Of a stretch of DNA of 64,000 bases, positions 1 through 8,305 are shown in pieces (positions within the stretch are counted from its first letter, which is position 1; each line of letters begins with the position of its first letter). Below the pieces are notes generated by a model, which saw nothing but the letters and a program-made list of their open reading frames with translations, searched no databases and had not been told where the DNA came from. This DNA is from Sulfitobacter sp. BSw21498. Its GTDB lineage: Bacteria > Pseudomonadota > Alphaproteobacteria > Rhodobacterales > Rhodobacteraceae. The DNA is taken from positions 806,001 to 870,000 of the forward strand of contig NZ_CP040753.1 in the NCBI RefSeq assembly GCF_006064855.1, read 5' to 3'. The position numbers and the translations under genes were made by a program.

Positions 1-1
1 G

Positions 2-871
2 ATGCTGGAAAGCGGGGCCAGCGCCTTGGGGTATTTCGCGCGGCCAGATCAATGGACCACGCGCGATCGTTGGTCACTGTCACAGTGGCAGGCGGAATGG
101 GGCGCGCTCAGCTGCTTTGCCGCCCGCGAGGTGATGGATTACTTTGGCGTCTATTCCGCCGACCGTGTGGCGCAGATGTTCCCGATGATCCGATCGCGGG
201 CCGCGGCGCAGATAAATGCGCAGCAGTCGAAACACGGGGCGGGGACGTTGGGCGGCGAGGTGCGGATCGACCGGATCGACCGCGCCTATACCAATTATTT
301 CGCGCTGAACGAATATCATCTGGCGCATGAACGGTTCGACGGCACCATGACCGACGTGTTGGAGCGCGCGGTTTTTGTGGCAACGGATGCAGCGCTGGTG
401 CTGCCCTATGATCCGCAGCGTGATCGGGTGATGCTGGTCGAACAGCTTCGCATGGGGCCTGTAGCACGGGGGGACCGGGCGCAGTGGCAACTTGAACCCA
501 TCGCGGGTCGCATCGATCCCGGCGAAAGCCCGGAGGACGCAGCACATCGCGAAGCGCACGAAGAAGCAGGGTTGTCCCTGACCAAGCTGGAAAAGATCGC
601 CGAGGTCTATGCCTCCCCGGGGGATTCAACGGAGTTCTTTTATATTTATCTGGGGCTTGCCGATTTGCCCGACGAAATTACCGGCGTAAATGGGCTTGAG
701 ACCGAGAACGAGGATATACGGTCACATTTAGTCGGGTTCGATGCGCTGATGACAATGGTTGATCAGCTTGAAGCTGCCAATGCCCCTTTGGTGATCGCTG
801 CTTACTGGCTGGCAAGGCATCGGGAACGCTTGAGGTTGGAAGCGCCCGCAGCTACACCAGATGTAACTTGA
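2..871 (+). CDS. NUDIX hydrolase, ADP-ribose pyrophosphatase type (5' end outside window)
   Basis: The C-terminal half holds a complete Nudix box (residues about 167-189 of the visible part: G, five residues, E, seven residues, RE..EE.G), which binds Mg2+ and cleaves nucleoside diphosphates linked to another moiety. The spacing and the flanking segment (VEQLRMGP before it, EVYASPGDSTEFFYIYLG after it) fit the ADP-ribose pyrophosphatase group. The first 110 residues are not Nudix. In related Rhodobacteraceae proteins a gamma-glutamylcyclotransferase-like domain precedes the Nudix domain, so this is probably the tail of such a fusion. The ATG at base 2 is unlikely to be the real start, because the open frame reaches the window edge. 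The stop lies 14 bases before the cysteine synthase gene, suggesting co-transcription. Substrate preference is inferred from the family only. Confidence 0.85.
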   Translation: MLESGASALGYFARPDQWTTRDRWSLSQWQAEWGALSCFAAREVMDYFGVYSADRVAQMFPMIRSRAAAQINAQQSKHGAGTLGGEVRIDRIDRAYTNYFALNEYHLAHERFDGTMTDVLERAVFVATDAALVLPYDPQRDRVMLVEQLRMGPVARGDRAQWQLEPIAGRIDPGESPEDAAHREAHEEAGLSLTKLEKIAEVYASPGDSTEFFYIYLGLADLPDEITGVNGLETENEDIRSHLVGFDALMTMVDQLEAANAPLVIAAYWLARHRERLRLEAPAATPDVT

Positions 872-885
872 TTTAGGAGCATCCC

Positions 886-1920
886 ATGCACGTCGCATCT
901 GATCTGGCACAGGCCATTGGCAACACACCTCTTATCCGTCTGCGCAAGGCGAGCGAGGAGACTGGCTGCGAGATATACGGCAAGGCAGAGTTCATGAACC
1001 CCGGCCAGTCGGTCAAGGACCGTGCCGCGCTGTTCATCATTCAGGATGCCATCGCCAACGGCACGTTGAAACCAGGCGGCACGATTGTTGAAGGCACGGC
1101 GGGCAACACCGGCATCGGGCTTGCGCTGGTCGGCGCGTCGATGGGATTCAAAACCGTCATTGTCATTCCTGAAACGCAAAGTCAGGAAAAAAAGGACATG
1201 CTGCGTCTGGCCGGTGCCGAGCTGGTGCAGGTGCCAGCCGCGCCGTATCGCAACCCCAACAACTTTGTGCGCTATTCTGAGCGCCTTGCGAACGAGCTGG
1301 CACGTACGACGAACGAAGGCGTGATCTGGGCCAACCAGTTTGACAACGTTGCCAACCGTCAGGCGCATATTGAAACCACTGGCCCCGAAATCTGGGAACA
1401 GACCGGCGGCAAGGTCGATGGGTTCTGCTGTGCGGTCGGATCGGGCGGGACACTGGCCGGTATCGGCATGGCGTTGCAGCCCAAGGGCGTAAAAATCGCG
1501 ATTGCCGATCCCGATGGGGCCGCGCTGCATAACTATTACACCAAGGGTGAACTGGTTGCCGAAGGCGGATCGATCGCCGAGGGCATCGGTCAGGTGCGCA
1601 TCACCAAGAACCTCGAAGGGTTCACGCCCGATTTCAGCTATAACGTCTCGGACGCCGAGGCGCTGCCTTATGTCTTTGACCTGCTGCAACACGAAGGGCT
1701 GTGCCTTGGCGCGTCGTCGGGTGTGAACGTGGCGGGTGCCGTGCGTCTGGCCAAGGATATGGGGCCTGGTCATACCATTGTGACGATCCTGTGTGACTTT
1801 GGCACGCGTTATCAGTCGAAACTGTTCAACCCTGAATTCCTGCGCGAAAAGGACCTGCCGGTGCCAGGCTGGCTGGACCGTGCGCCACAATCCATTCCCG
1901 GCGTTTTCGAAGACCAATGA
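886..1920 (+). CDS. cysK: Cysteine synthase A (O-acetylserine sulfhydrylase)
   Basis: PLP-dependent enzyme joining O-acetyl-L-serine and sulfide to make cysteine in the cytoplasm. The PLP lysine is K44 in the NPGQSVKDRAA motif. The substrate-binding loop EGTAGNTGIG and the phosphate-binding glycine loop GSGGTLAGIG are both intact. At 344 residues it is somewhat longer than the roughly 310-320 residues of enteric CysK, and the extra length is mostly C-terminal. The start ATG follows a TTAGGAG ribosome site. Its stop overlaps the start of the mechanosensitive channel gene (ATGA), so the two are translationally coupled. A cystathionine beta-synthase-like role is possible from sequence alone, but no CBS domain is present. 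Confidence 0.9.
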   Translation: MHVASDLAQAIGNTPLIRLRKASEETGCEIYGKAEFMNPGQSVKDRAALFIIQDAIANGTLKPGGTIVEGTAGNTGIGLALVGASMGFKTVIVIPETQSQEKKDMLRLAGAELVQVPAAPYRNPNNFVRYSERLANELARTTNEGVIWANQFDNVANRQAHIETTGPEIWEQTGGKVDGFCCAVGSGGTLAGIGMALQPKGVKIAIADPDGAALHNYYTKGELVAEGGSIAEGIGQVRITKNLEGFTPDFSYNVSDAEALPYVFDLLQHEGLCLGASSGVNVAGAVRLAKDMGPGHTIVTILCDFGTRYQSKLFNPEFLREKDLPVPGWLDRAPQSIPGVFEDQ

Positions 1921-4271
1921 ACGCCACGCTCAGGGGGCTTCTGGCCAGCGGTCTTTTGGCGCTTTGCCTGACGACCGCGGCCATCGCACAGACCGACGTC
2001 GAAGAAACGGCGGAGCGGTGGGACAGCGTCGCCGTAAAGGCTGAACAATCGGTAGAAGAGGTCGATACCCCGACCACCGAACTTGAAAGCATGCGCGCGC
2101 GTGTCGTCGGCTACCGGTCTGAATTCGAGGCGGCGCGCACCCTGAACGCCGATCGCATCGCTGCGTTGCGCGATCAGCTTGCCGCTTTGGGTCCGGTCCC
2201 CGAGGGCGAGAATGCCGAACCCGAAGCGCCTGAAGTCGCTAAAACCCGCGCCGATATTAATCAACAACTGAACACGCTGCTCGCCCCCGTCCAGATCGCA
2301 GAACGAGAGTTCCTGCGGGCTGACGGTCTGGTCCGCGAGATCGACAAGCGTATACGTGATCGACAGACCGAACGGCTTTTGCGTGCGACGCCGTCACCAC
2401 TAAACCCGGCGTATTGGGCCCCGGCACTGGTGGACGTGCAAAACGCCTTTGCCGCTTTTTGGGAAGAAAGTGCAGAGCAAGACACCGACAGCGCTTTGGA
2501 TACTTTGGAACGCAATCTGCCGACCGTACTATTTGCGGGTCTGGCGGGGCTGCTGCTGCTCTTTCGGGGCCGACTATGGGCGATGGGGATCGTGAATAAG
2601 CTGCGCGATCGTCAGGCGCGTGGTTTGGGCATCTGGCGGTTCATCGTCTCGCTGCTGCGTATCCTGTTCCCATTGGCGGGCTTGTTTTTGCTGTCAATTG
2701 CCGCCCGTCAAAGCGGTTTTCTAGGCGCGCGATCTTCTTTGCTGGTCGAACTGCTTCCGATCATCGGGTTAATGATCTTCGGGTTTCGTTGGGTGTCTGA
2801 ACGCGTGTTTGCCCGCGAGCAGGAAGAGGCGTTACTGCCTTTGCCCGCAGCCCAACGAAAAATGGCGCGGCTCTATGTGAATGCCATCACCCTCGTCGTC
2901 ATCTTGTCGATTGTCGCCCTGACAGTGTTGGAATTCGGTGATCCCAGTACGGCGACCCGTGCGGTTGTGCAGTTTCCTCTGGCCGTGCTGACCAGCCTCG
3001 CGCTGTTTCAGATTGGCCGGATTTTGCGCGGCTATCGTGACCCCGACGAGGACACCCCAGACGCAGATGGCGTGACCAAGGCCTCTACCCATGCGCGAAT
3101 CGTGCGCAGCGCAGGGCTAGGGGCAATTGCTGTGTCGATTGCCGCGCCGGTTCTGTTCGCCTTTGGCTACCAAGACCTGTCCGACGCGATTTTGCGTCCC
3201 TACGTCACGACGCTGGCGGTGTTGGGGCTGGTCATGGCGTTGCAACGGTTTTCGGCAGATGTGTACGGCGCGATAACAGGGCAGGGACCGGCTGCCCGCG
3301 AAGCCTTGATGCCGTTGCTCTTCGGGTTGATCCTGCTGATGCTGGCCGCGCCTGCGCTGGCGCTGGTTTGGGGGGCTCGGGTCGCCGATCTGACAGAGCT
3401 TTGGGCCGCATTCGGGCGCGGATTTACCGTCGGGGAAAGCCGTATCGCGCCATCGAACCTGCTGGCGTTTGCCATCATTTTCGCCATCGGTTATCTGCTG
3501 ACGCGTTTGCTGCAAGGCACCTTGCGGAGCAACGTGCTGCCCAAAACCAAAATTGATATCGGTGGGCAGAACGCCTTGCTGTCGGGACTTGGGTATGTCG
3601 GTATTTTTCTGGCCGCACTTGCGGCGATCACCGGTGCGGGGATCGACCTGAGCTCGCTCGCGATTGTGGCTGGTGCCTTGTCAGTCGGTATCGGTTTTGG
3701 TCTGCAAAACATCGTCAGCAACTTTGTATCCGGGATCATCTTGCTGATCGAGCGGCCGATCTCGGAAGGCGACTGGATCGAGGTCGGGGGCAAGTCGGGC
3801 TACGTGCGCGACATTTCGGTTCGGTCGACGCGGATCGAAACCTTTGACCGTACCGACGTTATTGTCCCCAACGCCGATTTGGTCAGCGGCACAGTGACGA
3901 ACTTTACCCGCGGCAATACTGTGGGGCGGCTTATCGTAAAGGTGGGTGTGGCCTATGGCACCGATACCCGTCGGGTCGAAGCCATTCTGCGAGAGATCGC
4001 TGAAGCACAGCCCTTGGTGCTGGCAAACCCCGCGCCGAATGTGCTGTTGGTGAGCTTTGGTGCAGATGCGCTTGAGTTTGAAATCCGGGCATTTTTGCGG
4101 GATGTGAACTGGATGATGTCAGTCCAAAGCGATATCAACCACGCCATTGTCGAACGCTTTGCCGAAGAAAAAATCGAAGTACCCTTTCCACAGCGCGATG
4201 TCTGGTTGCGCAATCGCGCAACCGAACCAGCGCCGAAAGCGCCGAAACCAGACGGAGAAGCGGACAGTTGA
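1917..4271 (+). CDS. DUF3772 mechanosensitive ion channel of the MscS family
   Basis: A 784-residue inner-membrane protein. It has an N-terminal signal sequence (ending near AIAQ, residue 25), then a periplasmic, coiled-coil-prone helical region of about 170 residues that matches the DUF3772 type. A long set of transmembrane helices follows, and a C-terminal MscS core. The core shows the pore-lining glycine/alanine-rich helix (GALSVGIGFGLQNIVSNFVSG) and the conserved beta-domain (ERPISEGDWIEVGG, VPNADLVSG). Such large MscS relatives (MscK/YbdG-like architecture) open under membrane tension to release solutes during hypo-osmotic shock. The gene starts inside the cysK stop codon, and its own stop overlaps the TTG start of the AlaX gene, giving a four-gene run without gaps. 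The link to cysteine synthesis is positional only. Confidence 0.9.
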   Translation: MNATLRGLLASGLLALCLTTAAIAQTDVEETAERWDSVAVKAEQSVEEVDTPTTELESMRARVVGYRSEFEAARTLNADRIAALRDQLAALGPVPEGENAEPEAPEVAKTRADINQQLNTLLAPVQIAEREFLRADGLVREIDKRIRDRQTERLLRATPSPLNPAYWAPALVDVQNAFAAFWEESAEQDTDSALDTLERNLPTVLFAGLAGLLLLFRGRLWAMGIVNKLRDRQARGLGIWRFIVSLLRILFPLAGLFLLSIAARQSGFLGARSSLLVELLPIIGLMIFGFRWVSERVFAREQEEALLPLPAAQRKMARLYVNAITLVVILSIVALTVLEFGDPSTATRAVVQFPLAVLTSLALFQIGRILRGYRDPDEDTPDADGVTKASTHARIVRSAGLGAIAVSIAAPVLFAFGYQDLSDAILRPYVTTLAVLGLVMALQRFSADVYGAITGQGPAAREALMPLLFGLILLMLAAPALALVWGARVADLTELWAAFGRGFTVGESRIAPSNLLAFAIIFAIGYLLTRLLQGTLRSNVLPKTKIDIGGQNALLSGLGYVGIFLAALAAITGAGIDLSSLAIVAGALSVGIGFGLQNIVSNFVSGIILLIERPISEGDWIEVGGKSGYVRDISVRSTRIETFDRTDVIVPNADLVSGTVTNFTRGNTVGRLIVKVGVAYGTDTRRVEAILREIAEAQPLVLANPAPNVLLVSFGADALEFEIRAFLRDVNWMMSVQSDINHAIVERFAEEKIEVPFPQRDVWLRNRATEPAPKAPKPDGEADS

Positions 4272-4987
4272 GCCAACCGATCTACCTCACCGACACATAC
4301 GCCCGCGACAGCGCGGCAAAAGTCGTCTCTATCACACCCGAGGGTGGGATCGTGCTGGACCGTGCGCTGTTCTATCCCACCGGAGGCGGACAACCCGGCG
4401 ACAGCGGTTGGCTGAGCTGGGACAAGCAAACTATGCCTATTGCCACCACGGTGAAGGGGCAGGACGGCAGTGTTATTCTGGTCCCCGCCGAACCGGCGGT
4501 TATTCCGCAGGCGGGCACGCATGTGACGCAAGCGCTGGATTGGGATCGCCGGCACCGGCATATGCGCGTGCACAGCCTGTTGCATTTGCTGTCTGTGGTG
4601 GTGCCGTTTCCCGTGGTCGGCGGGCAGATTTCGGCAACACACGGACGGATCGACTTTGATCTTGCCGATGCGCCAGAGGATCGCGACGCGATAGAAGACG
4701 CGCTGCTGTCTTATATTGGGCAAGATTTACCGATCACCGATCATTGGATCACCCAAGAAGAACTGCAAGCCGCTCCTGATCTGGTCAAGACATTGTCAGT
4801 GGCCCCGCCGGCGACAGCGGCCGAGGTGCGGTTGGTGCAGATCGGCGAGGATGACGCATGGATCGACCTTCAGCCCTGTGGCGGTACCCATGTTGCCAGA
4901 ACCGGAGAGATCGGCGCGATACGCCTTGGTAAGATTGAGAAAAAGGGGCGCGACACCCGTCGGATCTACGTCCATCTCGACAGCTGA
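4268..4987 (+). CDS. Alanyl-tRNA editing protein, AlaX type
   Basis: Free-standing relative of the AlaRS editing domain, which hydrolyses Ser-tRNA(Ala) and Gly-tRNA(Ala). The two zinc-binding halves are visible: an HxxxH-type motif in RVHSLLHLL (around residue 100) and a CGGTHVARTGEIG motif near the C-terminus. An N-terminal barrel with FYPTGGGQPGD precedes them, so this is the medium/long AlaX form (239 residues) and not the short one. Translation starts at TTG 4268, which overlaps the TGA of the MscS gene; no better start lies nearby. It is the last gene of the overlapping run and is followed by a tRNA-Ser gene, a neat but probably accidental pairing given its serine-editing role. Confidence 0.88.
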   Translation: MSQPIYLTDTYARDSAAKVVSITPEGGIVLDRALFYPTGGGQPGDSGWLSWDKQTMPIATTVKGQDGSVILVPAEPAVIPQAGTHVTQALDWDRRHRHMRVHSLLHLLSVVVPFPVVGGQISATHGRIDFDLADAPEDRDAIEDALLSYIGQDLPITDHWITQEELQAAPDLVKTLSVAPPATAAEVRLVQIGEDDAWIDLQPCGGTHVARTGEIGAIRLGKIEKKGRDTRRIYVHLDS

Positions 4988-5069
4988 GCGGCGCATTGAA
5001 ATCTTGTTGAAATTCGCGCGTTTTACCCCTTGCACCCCGACAGCAGGTCACGCTAAACACCCCCTCAAT

Positions 5070-5159
5070 GGACAGGTGGCCGAGTGGTCGAAGGCGCACG
5101 CCTGGAAAGTGTGTAGGCGGGAGACCGTCTCCAGGGTTCGAATCCCTGTCTGTCCGCCA
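5070..5159 (+). tRNA. tRNA-Ser (anticodon GGA)
   Basis: A complete class II cloverleaf can be drawn. The acceptor stem GGACAGG pairs with TCTGTCC (one G-T pair), the discriminator is G at 5156 and CCA is encoded at 5157-5159. The anticodon stem is CACGC/GTGTG with loop CTGGAAA, which places anticodon GGA at 5104-5106 (serine codons UCC and UCU). A long variable arm follows, as expected for tRNA-Ser. The T arm is CAGGG-TTCGAAT-CCCTG. Confidence 0.97.
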
Positions 5160-5248
5160 TACCCCTCTTACGATAAAGTTCACCGCGACGACCTGCGGTT
5201 GCGGCCGACCGATAGCGGCGTGGCATGCCGTTCAGAGCTGTGGTTCGG

Positions 5249-5680
5249 ATGACCGGATACCTCAGCCTATTCACCGTCGCCTTTCTGGCAGCGACGATTC
5301 TTCCGATGCAATCCGAAGCGCTGCTGGTCGGTCTGATGCTACATGGGCAGCACGGGGTTCCTGTGTTGCTGGCTGTGGCAACTGTCGGCAATGTCTTGGG
5401 GTCAGTGGTGAACTGGGGTCTGGGTCATGCGGTGCTGCGGTTTCAACACAAGCGTTGGTTCCCCGCATCGCCGTCGCAGATGGCTCGTGCCGAAATGTGG
5501 TACGCGCGCTATGGGCGCTGGTCGCTGCTGGTCAGTTGGTTCCCTGTTGTCGGGGATGCGCTGACCGTCACGGCAGGGGTGTTGAAAGAACCGCTTTGGT
5601 CCTTTGTGGCGATCGTCGGGATCGGCAAGGCGCTGCGCTATGGGGTGTTGGCCTGGGTCACGCTGGCATGGATCGGCTGA
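5249..5680 (+). CDS. YqaA-family (DedA-like, SNARE-associated) membrane protein
   Basis: A 143-residue integral membrane protein with four or so hydrophobic segments. The family signature region is visible: a hydrophobic N-terminus with an ILPMQSEALL stretch, GNVLGSVVNWGLG in the middle, and WFPVVGDALTVTAGVL near the end. The last of these is the conserved loop of the YqaA/DedA fold. Members are thought to help lipid or undecaprenyl phosphate transport, but the exact role of YqaA is unknown. I chose ATG 5249 because the family normally begins a few residues before the first membrane segment; an in-frame ATG at 5225 would add eight residues. Neither has a strong ribosome site. Confidence 0.85.
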   Translation: MTGYLSLFTVAFLAATILPMQSEALLVGLMLHGQHGVPVLLAVATVGNVLGSVVNWGLGHAVLRFQHKRWFPASPSQMARAEMWYARYGRWSLLVSWFPVVGDALTVTAGVLKEPLWSFVAIVGIGKALRYGVLAWVTLAWIG

Positions 5681-5719
5681 CCATCTGGCAGTGGTCTATG
5701 GTGTTGTTCAAAAACGAAA

Positions 5720-5739
5720 AAAGCGCCCGAGGGCGCTTT
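5720..5739. terminator. Bidirectional intrinsic terminator
   Basis: Perfect inverted repeat AAAGCGCCC / GGGCGCTTT with a two-base centre (5729-5730) and A/T runs on both sides. It sits between the converging YqaA and DUF882 genes and can serve both. Confidence 0.8.
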
Positions 5740-5766
5740 GTTTCCGTGGTAAACTCAGAGGCGCGA

Positions 5767-6336
5767 TTAGCCGCCCCAGTTGCGCACCTGGCCGCAATCC
5801 ATGTGGACGAAGTTCGAGCCCGAGTAGCGACCGACACCGCCGCCGTTGCAGGCGATTGCCGCGCGGGCCATCTGGTTCACCGAACGCGATGCCAGACGCA
5901 AATCAGCAGCCTGACCCCGCATGTGCAAGGAGTTTTTGGCCACACCGCCCGATCTGGAGCGCAGCATCGCGTTTGTCTGCGGGCTGCGATAGCCGGACAA
6001 AAGCATGTAGGGTTCGGATACGTCGAGAAGGTTGTGCGAGGCTGCCATGATGTCCACAGTACGCAGGTCCATCGATTTGACGCCATCTGTGCGCCAGTCG
6101 CGCATAAAATAGTTCAGCTCGGATACGGCGTCTTTAATGTAGTTGCCTTCGATCCAGTAGATCATGTCGATGCGTTCGCCGGTACGTCCGGAGTACATCT
6201 TGATGCGACGAATATCGCCGGCCCCACGTAAAAATCCTGCTGCGTTTGCAAAGCTCGGTGCTGCTGCTACGGCTGTCGCTGCGAATGCGCCCAATACGGA
6301 GCGCCGGGTCATGCCCGAAGTGCTCTTACCAGTCAT
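5767..6336 (-). CDS. DUF882 / YcbK-type M15-like murein peptidase, Tat-exported
   Basis: A 189-residue protein of the DUF882 (peptidase M15_2) family, related to E. coli YcbK and to D-Ala-D-Ala metallopeptidases. The N-terminus carries a twin-arginine signal (TRRSVLGAF, followed by an alanine-rich hydrophobic segment to about residue 33), so folded export to the periplasm is expected. The zinc-site pattern of the family is present: SGYRSPQTN, then a SLHMRGQAADLRL segment (H and D ligands) and a terminal NFVHMDCG (third ligand H). It lies divergently next to an L,D-transpeptidase gene. In E. coli ycbK is likewise adjacent to the L,D-transpeptidase gene ycbB, which supports a shared job in peptidoglycan remodelling. 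Confidence 0.88.
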   Translation of the reverse strand: MTGKSTSGMTRRSVLGAFAATAVAAAPSFANAAGFLRGAGDIRRIKMYSGRTGERIDMIYWIEGNYIKDAVSELNYFMRDWRTDGVKSMDLRTVDIMAASHNLLDVSEPYMLLSGYRSPQTNAMLRSRSGGVAKNSLHMRGQAADLRLASRSVNQMARAAIACNGGGVGRYSGSNFVHMDCGQVRNWGG

Positions 6337-6649
6337 TGTTTATGTGTCCCGTCTTCTGCCTTTGGTTCCATGATGTTACATGGAAATTTCCATCGATCCC
6401 CAGATGCAACAATTTATGGCATAGCGCGATTCTTGAACCAAGTGCTGAATCGAAAAGGTTCCATCTCACAACAAATTTAGGCGAATTTTTGCGCAACCCT
6501 TAGTGGCGTGTTCATTTTTGCAACAGGGGCGATGCGGATAAGCATCAATTTACCCTTAGATTCCAGTTCACGACCTTTGTTATTGGACAATATGCCGGGG
6601 TTCCATGCGTATCTAGGGAAACCAAAGCTCACCGATTTCGGGGGAATCA
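6337..6649. promoter_or_regulatory. Divergent promoter region with repeated GGTTCCAT motif
   Basis: This 313-base region separates two divergent cell-wall genes and contains no convincing gene. The octamer GGTTCCAT occurs three times in the same orientation, at 6364-6371, 6457-6464 and 6599-6606. The first copy is half of an inverted repeat TTCCATG-6 bases-CATGGAA (6366-6385) lying about 30 bases before the DUF882 start. These look like candidate operator sites. The region is more AT-rich than its surroundings. I could not settle on clear -35/-10 elements. Confidence 0.4.
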
Positions 6650-8278
6650 ATGACTCATATTTTAGCTATTCAATCGCGGAAATTTCGCCGCCTTACTGGT
6701 TTTCTCGGGGCGGCTGCGACTGCTTTGACGCTCCTTACCGCACCGCAGCCCGCTTTTGCGCAGGTGACCGCGTTCAAACAAGCCGTCGCGGAAGCCGCAG
6801 CGCGGGACGAAGACATCGCTGCGTATTATCGGACTCACGGGTACGCGCCGATCTGGACCGAAGCAAACGACACACAGCGTGCCCGTCGCGCTGCGTTGAT
6901 GTCGGCCATCCGCGCCGCTGATTTGCACGGGTTGCCCGTTTCGCGCTATGACCCCCAAGGGTTGATGGACACGCTCAAGAATGCGCAAACCCCGCGCGAT
7001 CGTGGTCTCGCCGAGGTAGAGATGACGCGCGTGTTCCTGCAATATGCGCGCGATCTGCAGACCGGCGTGCTGGTGCCGTCGCGCATCGACCCGTCCATCG
7101 TCCGCGAGGTGCCGTACCGCGACCGTCAAACCACTCTTACCGATTTCATTGCCGCCGATCCCACGCCGTTTCTGCGCAATCTGCGTCCGAACACGATGGA
7201 ATATAATGCCCTGATGCGTGAAAAACTGCGGATGGAGCATTTGCTGAGCCAGGGCGGCTGGGGCCCTGCGGTGCCCGCGTCGTCGTTGAAACCGGGCGCC
7301 CAAGGTGCGCAGGTCGTCGCGCTGCGCAACCGATTGATGTCGATGGGGTACCTCAAGCGCTCGAACGTGATGACCTATGACGCAACGCTGCAAGACGCCG
7401 TTCTAAGCTTTCAGAAAGACCACGGTTTGAACGAGGACGGCGTGGCCGGTCCTAGCACCATGGCCGAGATCAACAAAACCGTCGAAACCCGTCTGCAATC
7501 GGTCATCGTCGCGATGGAGCGGGAGCGCTGGCTGAACAAGGAACGCGGTGCACGCCACATTCTGGTTAATATTCCTGCGTTTACCGCGGCTGTGGTCGAT
7601 AACGGGTTGGTAACTTTCGAAACCCGTACCGTTGTTGGCGCGAACCAGTCTGACCGCCTGACCCCGGAATTTTCGGATGTGATGGAATACATTGTCATCA
7701 ACCCCACATGGACGGTACCGCGGTCAATTGTGACCAAAGAATACCTGCCGTCGATGAAGCGGAACCCGAATGCTGCGGGCCATATTGATCTAATCGATGG
7801 CCGCGGCCGGATTGTCAGCCGAGGCTCGGTGAACTTTAGCCGTTATACTGAACGCACGTTCCCATATGGTATGCGCCAAAAGCCCGGGCAGACCAATGCG
7901 CTTGGTCTGGTAAAGTTCATCTTCCCAAACAAATATAACATTTACCTGCACGACACGCCGTCCAAAAGCCTGTTCAGCCGTGATGTGCGCGCCTTTAGCC
8001 ACGGCTGTGTGCGGCTCGCGGATCCGTTTGATTTTGCCTATACACTTCTGGCGGCGCAAACTTCTGATCCGGTCGGGTATTTCAAACGCCAGTTGGCCAC
8101 AGGGCGTGAAACCTTTGTGCATCTGGACAACGAACTGCCCGTCCACCTCATCTATCGGACAGCGTTTACCACGCCACGCGGTCACACGCAGTATCGTGCC
8201 GACATCTATGGCCGCGACGGTCGCATTTGGGATGCGCTGAGCAAGGCGGGGGTGGCATTGGGCGCGGTTCAGGGTTAA
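6650..8278 (+). CDS. L,D-transpeptidase family protein (YcbB-like)
   Basis: A 542-residue periplasmic enzyme that forms 3-3 crosslinks in peptidoglycan or attaches proteins to it. After a signal peptide (to about residue 37, PAFAQ) comes a long helical region as in E. coli YcbB/LdtD, then a peptidoglycan-binding domain at about 215-275 (LNEDGVAGPSTMAEIN). The YkuD catalytic domain spans about 303-475. The catalytic motif FSHGCVRL is intact, with the nucleophile at C453 and the partner H at 451. Family length is usual for the YcbB type. It is preceded by a GGGGGAA ribosome site and followed after 27 bases by lpxD, so envelope functions are clustered here. Confidence 0.92.
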   Translation: MTHILAIQSRKFRRLTGFLGAAATALTLLTAPQPAFAQVTAFKQAVAEAAARDEDIAAYYRTHGYAPIWTEANDTQRARRAALMSAIRAADLHGLPVSRYDPQGLMDTLKNAQTPRDRGLAEVEMTRVFLQYARDLQTGVLVPSRIDPSIVREVPYRDRQTTLTDFIAADPTPFLRNLRPNTMEYNALMREKLRMEHLLSQGGWGPAVPASSLKPGAQGAQVVALRNRLMSMGYLKRSNVMTYDATLQDAVLSFQKDHGLNEDGVAGPSTMAEINKTVETRLQSVIVAMERERWLNKERGARHILVNIPAFTAAVVDNGLVTFETRTVVGANQSDRLTPEFSDVMEYIVINPTWTVPRSIVTKEYLPSMKRNPNAAGHIDLIDGRGRIVSRGSVNFSRYTERTFPYGMRQKPGQTNALGLVKFIFPNKYNIYLHDTPSKSLFSRDVRAFSHGCVRLADPFDFAYTLLAAQTSDPVGYFKRQLATGRETFVHLDNELPVHLIYRTAFTTPRGHTQYRADIYGRDGRIWDALSKAGVALGAVQG

Positions 8279-8305
8279 CTCGTCCCTGATAAGGGGAGAC
8301 CGCAT

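Noticed and set aside
802..1917. 371-residue open frame antisense to cysteine synthase
   Set aside because: It mirrors the codon structure of cysK on the other strand, has no ribosome site and no recognisable domain.
5068..6231. 387-residue frame running through tRNA-Ser, the YqaA gene and antisense to DUF882
   Set aside because: It crosses a tRNA gene and a terminator, so it cannot be a real protein gene.
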